From: Candidatus Harpocratesius repetitus
GTDB lineage: Archaea; Asgardarchaeota; Lokiarchaeia; Sigyniarchaeales; Promethearchaeaceae
Direction of reading: 5' to 3'
NCBI GenBank assembly: GCA_021498095.1
Contig: JAIZWK010000001.1
Span: forward strand, 1,661,666-1,725,665
Length of the DNA: 64,000 nt
The notes below the pieces were generated by a model. It was not told the DNA's origin. It made no database searches and saw only the letters and a program-made list of their open reading frames with translations. The position numbers and the translations under genes were made by a program. Every line of letters starts with the position of its first letter. Within the stretch, counting starts at the first letter, position 1. Below are positions 1 to 8,385 of this stretch, piece by piece.

Positions 1-935
1 TTTCTTCAAGTGGCGGGAATGGAGAAAGTAGTGGTGGTGGGATTACATCTGGTGAATCATCTATATCTGGAAAGGATGGAAAAGGATCTATTTTAGATAA
101 TCTTCCCCGTGCAAAAATACTTCAAATTTTAGGGTCACCACGAGTGCCCAAAGAGATTTTCGATCAATTTACCCCCACAGTTAAAGCATTAATTCAAGAA
201 GATAAATTAATTAGAGAACATGAATCCCAAACAGGAGATGTCTTGAAAAATGTATCTATGCATTTAGAAGCAGGGCGAACTTTTGCTATAGTAGGACCAA
301 CAGGTGCTGGAAAAACGACATTGATAAAGTTGATTACTCGATTTTATGATCTGAAACAAAATAGTGGTGAAATTTTAATTGATAAAATCAATATTAAGGA
401 TTTACGAAAAGAAGATTTAAGGAAAGCAATAGGTATGGTTCCTCAAGATAGTTTTCTTTTTAATGGAACAATTTTGGAAAACTTATATTACGGTCTTCCT
501 GATGATGTTCCTCATGTAGTTGATGATAAAGTCTTAGAAATCACGCGCTTTTTGGGATTGGATAATTTTATCCGTGAAATGCCTGATCAATATAATACAC
601 TATTAAATGAGAATGCAAGTAATCTTTCTGTTGGACAGCGTCAATTAATTGCTTTTGCTCGTGTCTTAATGGTAGATCCTGAAATATTGATTTTGGATGA
701 AGCTACAAGTTCAGTTGATCCATATACTGAGACTTTGATTCAAGAAGCCCTTGAGAAGGCTAAAAAAGGTCGTACTACTATTATTATTGCACATCGATTA
801 TCAACTATTAAAAATGCGGATGAAATTTTTGTTATTGAGCATGGAGAAGTGGTTGAGCATGGAACACATGAAAGCTTGATGCAACGGCAAGGAAGTTATG
901 CCAAATTAGTAGAAATGCAGGCTAAAGGTATTTAA
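1..935 (+). CDS. ABC exporter, C-terminal part (ATPase domain), cut by the window edge
   Basis: The reading frame is open from base 3 to the left edge, so this is the end of a longer gene; the GTG at 144 is probably internal. The visible part is a complete ABC ATPase of the exporter (MsbA/multidrug) type: counted from the codon at 144, Walker A GPTGAGKTT at 51-59, Q-loop Gln near 101, signature LSVGQRQ at 161-167, Walker B ILILDE at 181-186 and the H-loop His at 217. The membrane domain would lie upstream, outside the window. Two things are odd. Bases 3-90 encode a Ser/Gly-rich low-complexity stretch between the presumed membrane domain and the ATPase. The usual aromatic A-loop just before the first strand is not recognisable. 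The substrate cannot be told. A polypyrimidine, T-rich stretch follows the stop (936-1080) and may terminate transcription. Confidence 0.9.
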   Translation, partial: SSSGGNGESSGGGITSGESSISGKDGKGSILDNLPRAKILQILGSPRVPKEIFDQFTPTVKALIQEDKLIREHESQTGDVLKNVSMHLEAGRTFAIVGPTGAGKTTLIKLITRFYDLKQNSGEILIDKINIKDLRKEDLRKAIGMVPQDSFLFNGTILENLYYGLPDDVPHVVDDKVLEITRFLGLDNFIREMPDQYNTLLNENASNLSVGQRQLIAFARVLMVDPEILILDEATSSVDPYTETLIQEALEKAKKGRTTIIIAHRLSTIKNADEIFVIEHGEVVEHGTHESLMQRQGSYAKLVEMQAKGI

Positions 936-1112
936 TTCTCAAACTTTTTTTCACTTGATCTTTTCATTTGATCATATTTAATAATTATCTAAGCTCCGTT
1001 CTTCTTCTTTTTTTCTTCTTCTTTTATCTCTTCTTTTAGTTCATATTCTTTTATTCTTATTTTATTCCAAATCATTTGTAGGATGTAAAAAAATATCAAA
1101 AAAAAAATTTGA

Positions 1113-2204
1113 TTAAAATCCAATTTCGAATGGTTGTGAAATTGCTTTAAATAATACATTTACGACTGCTTCAACGTCAACCACATAATTTTGGGCTATG
1201 GGTGAATGAATATAACGGCAGGGAACCGAAACACATGCTGCTGGAATTCCCTTTTTTAAAGTGTGAAAAGATCCAGCATTTGTCCCTCCAAATGTGGGAA
1301 GTTTATATTGGTATGGAATCTCCAGATCTTTTGCAGTATTTTGCAGATATTTAAGAAGTTTTAAATTATAGACGGTTCCATGATCAGCAGCGCTAAATGC
1401 AGGTCCGTGTAAACAACTAGTTGGATTTTTATCTGGAGATACTCCAGGAACATCCGCGGCTATCGTATTTTCTAAAGCAATTCCAATATCTGGATTTAAA
1501 CTATTGGCTGCAACCTTAGCGCCTCTTGCACCCACTTCTTCAGCAACTGTAAAAGCAAAACAAATTGTGTTCTCAATCTGATCAACTTCTGTAAGTATTT
1601 TTGCAATTTGAAGAAGAACATTACAACCAGTGCGATCATCAAAAGCTCGACCCCGCATTATGCCTAAAGAGGGAAGATATTCAAAATCTGCAGCCAGAAC
1701 ACCAGTAGATCCAATATCTATTCCCATTTTAAGAACATCTTCTTGAGTTTGTGCTCCGATATCGATAAATAAATCCATATAATTTGGGATTTTTTCTCGC
1801 TCTGATTGTGAGGTTATATGAGGTGGTGGCATACCGATAATACCTGTGATTTTTGTTCCTTTATCAGAGAGAATTTCCACCTTACTTCCCGGATATAAAC
1901 GAGGATCAATCCCTCCAAGTGGAGAAAATCGTAAGAATCCTCTTTTATCTATATATCGAATCATAAATCCAACTTCATCCATATGTGCATCTAACATAAT
2001 TCGCAAACCATCGGCTTTAGAACCCTTTTTTTCTGCTAATACATTACCTAAGGGATCGATCCAAACATTATTCACAAATTTCTTCATTTCTGTATAAATA
2101 AAATTGCGAACTTCATCTTCCCGACCAGCTACTCCAATTAAACTGGTTAAATTCCTTTGTATGGCTACAATATTTTCTTTAAGAATCGAATTTTTCTCTA
2201 TCAT
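1113..2204 (-). CDS. M42 family metallo-aminopeptidase (TET-like)
   Basis: A 363-residue cytosolic dinuclear-metal aminopeptidase of family M42, whose archaeal members form dodecameric TET particles that trim peptides released by the proteasome. Metal-binding and catalytic positions are visible: H74 and D76 in AHMDEVGF, D189/D190 in FDDRTG, the catalytic Glu pair E222-E223 in AEEVGARG, and H333 in RYIHSP. The position usually held by Asp in DVT-like motifs reads E245-N-T. Length is normal for the family. The start MIEKNS is the only good one near the alignment start. The gene for a four-helix membrane protein lies 24 bases upstream on the same strand, so the two may be cotranscribed. Substrate preference (aminopeptidase or deblocking) cannot be read from sequence. 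Confidence 0.92.
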   Translation of the reverse strand: MIEKNSILKENIVAIQRNLTSLIGVAGREDEVRNFIYTEMKKFVNNVWIDPLGNVLAEKKGSKADGLRIMLDAHMDEVGFMIRYIDKRGFLRFSPLGGIDPRLYPGSKVEILSDKGTKITGIIGMPPPHITSQSEREKIPNYMDLFIDIGAQTQEDVLKMGIDIGSTGVLAADFEYLPSLGIMRGRAFDDRTGCNVLLQIAKILTEVDQIENTICFAFTVAEEVGARGAKVAANSLNPDIGIALENTIAADVPGVSPDKNPTSCLHGPAFSAADHGTVYNLKLLKYLQNTAKDLEIPYQYKLPTFGGTNAGSFHTLKKGIPAACVSVPCRYIHSPIAQNYVVDVEAVVNVLFKAISQPFEIGF

Positions 2205-2228
2205 ACCTTTTATAAAACAGAAAATATG

Positions 2229-3017
2229 TTAAAGATTTGGATCTTCTAAAAGCTTAGATAATTCATCCATATTTGGTAAATCATGGATAATTTGCTGTTC
2301 AATATGATTTATCATTCTAAGTCTTTTTGACCAAATTATAAATTGTCCTAATTCAAAACCCAGATAAATCAAGCATAATAAGGCACTTAATCTCAATAAG
2401 GTTTTATAAATTAAAAATATCCGAAGAAATTGGTGGGTTGTTGGAAGATGAATGTAATTTCGATAGATAATAAAGAAATAGATAAGGAGAAATATCGTCA
2501 TACCTATTAAGATTCGAATAAACTGAATTTGATTAATAATATGAAAATGTGTTCGTGTTAATGAGAATTCGCTTGTTTTTTTTGATAATTGATTCCATTT
2601 GAAGATAACTATAAATTGAATTACAGCTAAAATGCTGATAAGAAATAGAATGATAAAAATTCCTACAAATCTTAGAAGTTGAATACGTTCAAGTAAATAA
2701 TTCATTCTTTTAGCTAATCTGTATATTATATATTCTATTAAAAGAGTTAAAATTGTAAAAATGGCTCCAATAATTTGTATTATTTGGTTTTTGCGAGTTA
2801 TACCACTATATTGATTTCGTAATCTTTGATAATCTTGACTATTTGATGAAGATGGAATATATGTCTTTATTAATGTATTACCTGTTTGTTTTCTGGATTT
2901 TTCTAAATTAGAAAATCTATCTGAATATTGTTCCAGATCATTATTTTGTGTTTTACCTACATGAAGATTGGCTTTTGATTTATCTTCATTGTGATCTGGG
3001 TTTTCTGGGTTATACAT
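2229..3017 (-). CDS. Predicted membrane protein, four transmembrane helices
   Basis: No family was recognised. The 262 residues begin with about 75 polar, Asn/Ser/Lys-rich residues without a signal peptide, followed by hydrophobic helices at about 79-99, 116-139, 166-185 and 200-229, and a short charged C-terminal tail (MDELSKLLEDPNL). The N-terminal part is probably cytoplasmic. The gene lies 29 bases downstream of a winged-helix gene and 24 bases upstream of the M42 peptidase gene, all on the minus strand, so a three-gene transcript led by the regulator is plausible. The function is unknown. Confidence 0.75.
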   Translation of the reverse strand: MYNPENPDHNEDKSKANLHVGKTQNNDLEQYSDRFSNLEKSRKQTGNTLIKTYIPSSSNSQDYQRLRNQYSGITRKNQIIQIIGAIFTILTLLIEYIIYRLAKRMNYLLERIQLLRFVGIFIILFLISILAVIQFIVIFKWNQLSKKTSEFSLTRTHFHIINQIQFIRILIGMTIFLLIYFFIIYRNYIHLPTTHQFLRIFLIYKTLLRLSALLCLIYLGFELGQFIIWSKRLRMINHIEQQIIHDLPNMDELSKLLEDPNL

Positions 3018-3046
3018 TTAATACACCTTTAATTTTTATAATTTTT

Positions 3047-3334
3047 TCACATTTCTAATTCATCAGATAACTGCATGAACCATGTAAATCTTTGTTCTCC
3101 CTTGGGTGTTATATGGACTCTCATACGAATTCGTTCTTTACCCCATGGTTCTTCAAGGACATTAATATATCCTGCTGATACTAATTGTTCTATGTATTTT
3201 TCACCAATTACCGTTTTAATTCCAACATTTTTGTAGATCTGAGTTTTAACCATACCTTCGTTCTTTGCTTTAATTAATTCTTCTAAAATTGATTGAATTA
3301 ACATTACAGCAGAACGGTATTTACGTGTGGTCAT
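3047..3334 (-). CDS. Small winged-helix DNA-binding protein
   Basis: The 95 residues read as a single winged helix-turn-helix domain: helices around KTQIYKNVGIKTVIGEKYIEQL, with the recognition segment at about 38-52, followed by a beta-wing (GYINV ... RMRVHITPKGEQRF) and a last helix. This pattern matches small archaeal regulators of the PadR/ArnR-like type. It may regulate its own promoter: the TATA-like TTTAAATA at 3365-3372 sits about 31 bases before the start, with an interrupted palindrome directly upstream of it (3385-3399). It leads the minus-strand row that continues with the membrane protein. The ligand or signal is unknown. Confidence 0.75.
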   Translation of the reverse strand: MTTRKYRSAVMLIQSILEELIKAKNEGMVKTQIYKNVGIKTVIGEKYIEQLVSAGYINVLEEPWGKERIRMRVHITPKGEQRFTWFMQLSDELEM

Positions 3335-3364
3335 TTCCAGATCATTCTATTTTTCTTTAAGGGG

Positions 3365-3399
3365 TTTAAATATTTGAACTCTGAGGCACCTTTGGTACC
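3365..3399 (-). promoter_or_regulatory. TATA box and operator-like palindrome of the winged-helix gene
   Basis: TTTAAATA at 3365-3372 lies 31-38 bases before the start codon at 3334, suitable for an archaeal TATA box with a very short leader. Next to it, GGCACC-TTT-GGTACC (3385-3399) is an interrupted palindrome with one mismatch. A closely similar motif, GGACC-TTT-GGTCC, occurs at 4150-4162. Binding by the winged-helix protein is an inference. Confidence 0.45.
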
Positions 3400-3512
3400 C
3401 ATTATTAAAGATTATAAATAACCATTTCACCATTCAACTAAACCCTTTATTTAATTATAAGAATAGATGCTTCTTATTCTTATACACAACGACATTTTTA
3501 GTAGAACATGAA

Positions 3513-4076
3513 TTATTTTATGATAGTAAGCATATTCCAAAGTTTATCAATCCATGGGATCCTTTTTTCTTCATAGAATTTAAATAATCTCTCGTAATTT
3601 GCAATAATTTCAGATTTTTCAGCATTAAAAAAAGCAAAAATAGAATCGCCTTGCTTTTTCCACCAATATGTCATGTCATCTAAATTATGATATTTATCTG
3701 CGGCAGATAAGCGAATTGAATTAATAGATGCTTTAGAAATTAAACGGTTGTAATATCTTTGTTTTCGTTCCTGCCAAGGAAGTGATTTATTTGTTTCACT
3801 TACATTAGATACAATTTCTGCAACCACATTACCAAATTTTTTACTAATTTCATCTAACGTTACAGGTGTATCCTCAACCACATCATGCAATATTGCTGCT
3901 ATGATTAGATTTTTGTTATTATAATAATCAGCTAATAGTCCTGCAACAGCTATTGGATGTAAAATGAAAGGTTTCCCTCCAATTTTTCTTTTTTGATTTT
4001 GATGTGCCTTAGCTGCGAATTTTATCGCATCATAGTAAGTTTTTGTAGAGAGAGTATCATCATATAGATTGTCCAT
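3513..4076 (-). CDS. HD-domain (p)ppGpp hydrolase-like protein (MESH1/SpoT-HD type)
   Basis: The 187 residues match the stand-alone HD hydrolase domain of SpoT and MESH1, which remove the 3'-pyrophosphate of ppGpp (MESH1 also hydrolyses NADPH). The Mn-binding set is present: H40 in ILHPIAVAG, H64-D65 in AAILHDVVEDTP, the E68-D69 pair, and D127 in LSAADKYHNL. No synthetase or TGS/ACT domain is attached, so this is a hydrolase only. The TATA-like TTTAAA at 4100-4105 is 24-29 bases before the ATG, which suggests a leaderless transcript. An interrupted palindrome lies on each side of the gene (3385-3399 and 4150-4162). The real substrate is uncertain, because few archaea are known to make ppGpp. 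Confidence 0.85.
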   Translation of the reverse strand: MDNLYDDTLSTKTYYDAIKFAAKAHQNQKRKIGGKPFILHPIAVAGLLADYYNNKNLIIAAILHDVVEDTPVTLDEISKKFGNVVAEIVSNVSETNKSLPWQERKQRYYNRLISKASINSIRLSAADKYHNLDDMTYWWKKQGDSIFAFFNAEKSEIIANYERLFKFYEEKRIPWIDKLWNMLTIIK

Positions 4077-4149
4077 GAATTAAAAAATTATGCGAAGAAT
4101 TTAAACGAGATCAATTTTTAAAAATGAAATCAATGTATTTTGAAATTGT

Positions 4150-4162
4150 GGACCTTTGGTCC
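4150..4162. promoter_or_regulatory. Operator-like interrupted palindrome GGACC-TTT-GGTCC
   Basis: Perfect 5-bp arms around TTT in the divergent region between the HD hydrolase gene (minus) and the surface-protein gene (plus). It resembles the element at 3385-3399. It lies about 45 bases upstream of the TATA-like box of the HD gene and just before TTTAAATG (4170-4177), a possible TATA box for the surface-protein gene. Its role as a binding site is inferred only. Confidence 0.4.
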
Positions 4163-4260
4163 GCAACGATTTAAATGTAAAAACTGTGATAAAATTATTA
4201 GAACTAATTGTTCTATTTATTTCTTCATGTTGAACTACATCAATGGAGATTATGATTAAT

Positions 4261-5886
4261 ATGAAAAAAAATACAACTATTATTACCGGCCTTTTATTGA
4301 TGGTTGTTATGCTTTCCGGCACTACAATTGCATGGGCAACTGGAACTTATACAGTGTCTAATGTAATTGGGCATAAATTTACTGAAGAAAGTTGGGCCAT
4401 CCGCTATGATGTCTTGAGTAAGAAATTAGTAGAAGATCTCACACCTGGAAATTATTCTGGTGATCTTGATTCATCTATTCCAGATCAAGCACCTTATCGA
4501 GATGCTATTTTCTATATAGCATATATGAATTTAGGGCAAGTGCAAACTGTTTACATGGCTTTCGATAGTTATTCGAATGATAATCGAAACATGACCTATT
4601 ATGGTGTTTCACCTTATCAAATTATTCAGCAACATTACCGTACTGCAGCAGGAAAACATGTGATTGTACAAAATGCATTTACAGGTCTGGTAGCATATAA
4701 AGAAAATGGAACTTTAAATGGTGTTCCTGATCGCAACGATAGTCTATACTTTGGAGATAGTATGAATAACCAATTGTATAAATATTATCTCAACCGTCTA
4801 TTAGTTTTTACATTAGGATATTATCCATTCGATATGGATAAAACTCCAAGTGCCACTCCAAAAGTATTAACAAAATCTGAGACTTCTGACTCTTTTGAAT
4901 ATCGTTTTGGAATGGATTACAGCGATCTTTTTATCGTTTGGTATCCTGTTGAGATTCCAGATGATGTCAATGAGATTTCTAAGGGAGATTCATTATTAGG
5001 GAAAGTAGTTGCTTTTTCAGAATTAGCATATTTAAATTTTACTTATACCCTTTCTGGAGCTTTAGTTGAAGATAAACCTGTAAATGTAACATTGACAACA
5101 GAATATGATATTGGACCAATTAACGATTTGTGGATTGTTAATGATCCTCAAGATAAAACAGAAGCATTAGGTGGAAATTATTATTACTTATTTACTCTTG
5201 GAAAAGCAATTTCTCATTATAACTCAAGTGATAGTATTCTTGCTAGATTATCTGGTTCAGAGAATATTCCTGGTTTCAGCTTGGCAGTTTCAAACTATGC
5301 TCGAATCATCAATATTGAAGCTACTGTTGAAGACGCTTATGATACAGAAGTTACCTCCGATAATGGAACAGTAATTGATGGAGATCAAGCAAATGAAAAT
5401 GTCACCTCTTTAGATTTACGAACTGGTAATAAACCTGCATACAAGATTGATTTTGCAAGTAAACCAGACTATACACTAAATGGAGAAACTACATATGATG
5501 CCCCTGTTAAGTTGTTTCCATTTTCCCGAATCCGGAATCCAATATTCAATAAATTAGATGCTTATGCTTTTGTTTATTTAAATGCAATGACTCGAAGTAT
5601 GATCCAAGCACGTATTGAATTGGCAAAAGAAAAATTCTCATTGGAAGATAAGCAGCTAACTATTGATGTTACTCGAAGAAATGTCTTCTATACAATTTGT
5701 TTTCCAGAATGGGGAGGACAATCAATTTATCAAGATCCTACTTTTACGGCTTATGCTGATCCCGGAGATTTAAGTTCAGCGGCAGGAATTTTAAGTCGTA
5801 TTGATGGATTTGGTTTAGGTATATTTGCTCTTGCAGGATTAGGTGCTATGGCTCTGATTTTGAAGAAGACTAAATATAATAAATAA
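4261..5886 (+). CDS. Secreted cell-surface protein with C-terminal membrane anchor
   Basis: The product has about 541 residues. The frame opens with ATG at 4243, but the ATG at 4261 is preferred because it gives a classical signal peptide: MKKN followed by a hydrophobic core (IITGLLLMVVMLSGTTIAWA). The body is rich in Tyr, Asn, Asp and Thr with many N-glycosylation sequons, typical of archaeal envelope proteins. It ends in a hydrophobic helix (GLGIFALAGLGAMALIL) and a lysine-rich tail KKTKYNK, so it is probably exported and anchored at its C-terminus. The subtilase at 19146 has the same plan of termini. No enzymatic motif was recognised; a surface-layer or adhesion role is possible. The 220 bases after the stop are T-rich with several runs of seven or more T on the coding strand, suitable as an archaeal terminator. 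Confidence 0.8.
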   Translation: MKKNTTIITGLLLMVVMLSGTTIAWATGTYTVSNVIGHKFTEESWAIRYDVLSKKLVEDLTPGNYSGDLDSSIPDQAPYRDAIFYIAYMNLGQVQTVYMAFDSYSNDNRNMTYYGVSPYQIIQQHYRTAAGKHVIVQNAFTGLVAYKENGTLNGVPDRNDSLYFGDSMNNQLYKYYLNRLLVFTLGYYPFDMDKTPSATPKVLTKSETSDSFEYRFGMDYSDLFIVWYPVEIPDDVNEISKGDSLLGKVVAFSELAYLNFTYTLSGALVEDKPVNVTLTTEYDIGPINDLWIVNDPQDKTEALGGNYYYLFTLGKAISHYNSSDSILARLSGSENIPGFSLAVSNYARIINIEATVEDAYDTEVTSDNGTVIDGDQANENVTSLDLRTGNKPAYKIDFASKPDYTLNGETTYDAPVKLFPFSRIRNPIFNKLDAYAFVYLNAMTRSMIQARIELAKEKFSLEDKQLTIDVTRRNVFYTICFPEWGGQSIYQDPTFTAYADPGDLSSAAGILSRIDGFGLGIFALAGLGAMALILKKTKYNK

Positions 5887-6107
5887 AAAATATGTATTAA
5901 AATTAGATTTAAAGTCTTTTTTTTAATTTTTCTCTAATTTAGTATAATTACTTTTATTTTCTTTTATTTTATCTTTAAATTTCAAATTTCTTTTTTAAAT
6001 CTCTTTAGTTTTTGTTATTTCCTTCTAGACTTTCTTTTTTTAATTATTCCAAAGTAATATAAGGATCATTTTTGCATTATATTATAAGGGGGAATTGAAC
6101 TTAATTA

Positions 6108-7034
6108 ATGGGGGATAGTATGGCAGATTCAAATCTTAAAATTGCTTTGGTTGGGTTGGAAAATGCGGGAAAAACATCCATTATTCGCACTTTGAATCGC
6201 ACTTATCATATTAATGGAAAAATTGCACCAACCAAGAGTGTTGAGAGAACTACTTTTACGTTATTTTCTCAAGAAGGTAGTATTTGGGATTATGGTGGAC
6301 AAATTGAGTATCGTCAAAATTATCTTCAAAACCCTGATCGTTATCTATCAGAAATTCAATTTCTCTTTTTCGTAATTGATGTGCAAGATTCATCGCGATT
6401 CACTAAAGCTATTGATTATTTCGAACAAATCTATCATGTTGTCAATAAAGAAAATCCAAAAGTTATTGTGGCTATTTTATTTCATAAAGCAGACCCTGAT
6501 TTATATCAAAATAGCCAAATTCCCCAAGATATTGAAGAATTATCCCTTAAATTTCAACATATAGTTGAAAATAATGAAATAAGTTTTTACCATACTTCAA
6601 TTTTTGATCCAATTTCTCTTCTTAATTCAATGTCATTACCAATCTTGGGATCCCAACCTGTCTATAATATTATTTCTATGATTTTAGCAGAATTTGCCAT
6701 GAATCATTCTATTGAATATATCTCAGTATTAGTAAATGAATTACTTGAATTAGGTTCGTTTCGTTTAAAAACACCAAAAGAAAGTTTTATCCAAGCATCA
6801 TTGGATTTTTATCATCAAATTTCTAACAAAAATTTAAAAATTAAACCTGGAGAATATGAACTAAAAGGATACAAATTTGTTATCATAAATCGAAATGTCT
6901 TAGATTATAATTATTGTTTGAATTATGCCCATCCCACTACTGAAGATGCTAAACAACCATCAAAAGAGGAGCTTCGACAACTTTTTGGAATAATCAATGA
7001 AAAAATCGAAGAATATAATCCAACCTTAATTTAA
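6108..7034 (+). CDS. Rag/Gtr-like small GTPase with C-terminal extension
   Basis: The N-terminal 190 residues form a Ras-superfamily G domain: P-loop GLENAGKTS at 16-24, switch I APTKSVE at 40-46, switch II WDYGGQ at 60-65 with the Gln equivalent to Ras Q61, and HKAD at 126-129 as the guanine-binding G4 motif. WDxGGQ with an HKxD G4 is characteristic of the Rag/Gtr branch (Arf-related). The last 120 residues are a separate alpha/beta region of the size of the roadblock-like domain in Rag GTPases, by which those pair with partners. That fold assignment is inferred. Such GTPases are greatly expanded in Asgard archaea. The start could be 6108 or the ATG at 6120, which has GGGGGA six bases before it. 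The gene stands alone, followed by tRNA-Sec. Confidence 0.85.
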   Translation: MGDSMADSNLKIALVGLENAGKTSIIRTLNRTYHINGKIAPTKSVERTTFTLFSQEGSIWDYGGQIEYRQNYLQNPDRYLSEIQFLFFVIDVQDSSRFTKAIDYFEQIYHVVNKENPKVIVAILFHKADPDLYQNSQIPQDIEELSLKFQHIVENNEISFYHTSIFDPISLLNSMSLPILGSQPVYNIISMILAEFAMNHSIEYISVLVNELLELGSFRLKTPKESFIQASLDFYHQISNKNLKIKPGEYELKGYKFVIINRNVLDYNYCLNYAHPTTEDAKQPSKEELRQLFGIINEKIEEYNPTLI

Positions 7035-7160
7035 ACTTTTTTTTTTACTCAATTGTTCTATAATTAAATCCTTTAAATAAGAATTCCATTATAAATAAGA
7101 AAAACTAAAGCAAAACTTTTTTTTAATGCTTCTTTTTCTTTTTTGTATTTTATCAATCAT

Positions 7161-7250
7161 GGCCTCTAACGGTCAGGGTGGTCTCTGACGCTGGACTTCA
7201 AATCCAGATTACCTTCGTAGGGTGGGGAGTTCGATTCTCCTTAGAGGCCG
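7161..7250 (+). tRNA. tRNA-Sec (anticodon UCA)
   Basis: The 90-nt RNA folds with the special shape of archaeal selenocysteine tRNA. It has a 9-bp acceptor stem (GGCCTCTAA 7161-7169 with TTAGAGGCC 7241-7249), a discriminator G at 7250, and a 7-bp D stem (GTCAGGG 7172-7178 with CTCTGAC 7183-7189, one G-U pair) closed by the 4-nt loop TGGT. It also has a 5-bp anticodon stem CTGGA/TCCAG around loop CTTCAAA with anticodon TCA at 7198-7200, a long variable arm (about 7208-7225), and a 4-bp T stem GGAG/CTCC with loop TTCGATT. The 9/4 acceptor/T arrangement is that of archaeal and eukaryal tRNA-Sec. CCA is not encoded. It reads UGA, so this organism should encode selenoproteins. Confidence 0.93.
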
Positions 7251-7393
7251 TTTATTTTGAAAATATATATTATGTAATTAAATCTACAGTATAACTCACT
7301 ATTTTTATTCATTTGCTTAATGATATCAGTGTAAATTGTATTATATATCTAATTTCATTTCATTTTAAAATGATTAAAACTGATTTATAATTA

Positions 7394-8359
7394 ATGAAAG
7401 AAAAATTAGATACGGGGCAAAAAATCTCCGTCCGATATGAACTATTAAGAAAACAAGACATAACGCAAATTATACTATTTTTAGAACGACATCTTCGATT
7501 TTATACAATTTCTCATAGTATTTTAGAACAATGTATTTTTAAAGATTCAGGTTATGAACCTTCATTAGTTATTGGAATGTTTCTTAATGATACAAGCGAA
7601 CTTATAGGAATCATTGCAGGAGTTCTTCGTAAAAGAGGTCTAAAAAAATACTGTGCTTTAAAAATGTTAATTATTCATTCCGATTTTCGTCTGAAGGGTT
7701 TAGGAACAGAATTGTTAAAAAAATTCCAACAAAACTTAAAAATTCTTATCTCTAAATCATGTTTTGTGAGGTTCGATGCATCTCCACCAAATTATATTAA
7801 TCCTGGTCTTGATTTTCGTTATTCTGATTTGATCTTTTTCCTAAAACACCACGGATTTAAGAAAAAAGGTATACGAAATAACATGATTTGTGATGTACCA
7901 AAAGAATATATCATTCCCAAAAAAAAGATAAATGATATTCAAATCAAGCGATTATCGGAATCAAATATTATCTATTTAGAGGCTTTTATTCGTAGATATT
8001 TCCGATTTAGTCTATGGGATGAAGAAGTTCGATTAAGTTATAACTTGACTCCAATTACGACATATATTGCAATAGATTCATCCAACCATATTGTTGGGTG
8101 GGCTTCCTATAATATATCTTTTCCTGGTTGCTTTGGCCCAATGGGTGTAAAAAAAGATCTTCGTGGATTAGGAATTGGAGGTGAATTATTACGATGGTGT
8201 CTTTATTCACTCTCCCAAGAAGGAATTGAAACTATGGTAATCCGCTGGGTTTCTGAAAAAACAGCATATTTCTATTCAAAAACGATTGGTGCACATATAT
8301 CCCAAATATATTACAATATGGTAGGAAAAATTAAACCAAATAAAATTATCAAAAAATAA
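7394..8359 (+). CDS. Tandem GNAT-family N-acetyltransferase
   Basis: Two GNAT domains lie in series in 321 residues. The first (about 12-160) has an acetyl-CoA-binding motif A of the form IHSDFRLKGLGTELLKKF near 95-112. The second (about 180-315) has VKKDLRGLGIGGELLRW near 252-268, with the R/Q-x-x-G-x-G/A pyrophosphate loop well kept. Tandem GNAT proteins acetylate amines or protein N-termini and include mycothiol-synthase-like enzymes; the substrate here is unknown. The upstream codon is an in-frame TAA, so the ATG at 7394 is secure. It lies 143 bases after tRNA-Sec and points tail to tail at the ABCE1 gene. Confidence 0.85.
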   Translation: MKEKLDTGQKISVRYELLRKQDITQIILFLERHLRFYTISHSILEQCIFKDSGYEPSLVIGMFLNDTSELIGIIAGVLRKRGLKKYCALKMLIIHSDFRLKGLGTELLKKFQQNLKILISKSCFVRFDASPPNYINPGLDFRYSDLIFFLKHHGFKKKGIRNNMICDVPKEYIIPKKKINDIQIKRLSESNIIYLEAFIRRYFRFSLWDEEVRLSYNLTPITTYIAIDSSNHIVGWASYNISFPGCFGPMGVKKDLRGLGIGGELLRWCLYSLSQEGIETMVIRWVSEKTAYFYSKTIGAHISQIYYNMVGKIKPNKIIKK

Positions 8360-8385
8360 TATAATTAATATAATTCATTGACTAA

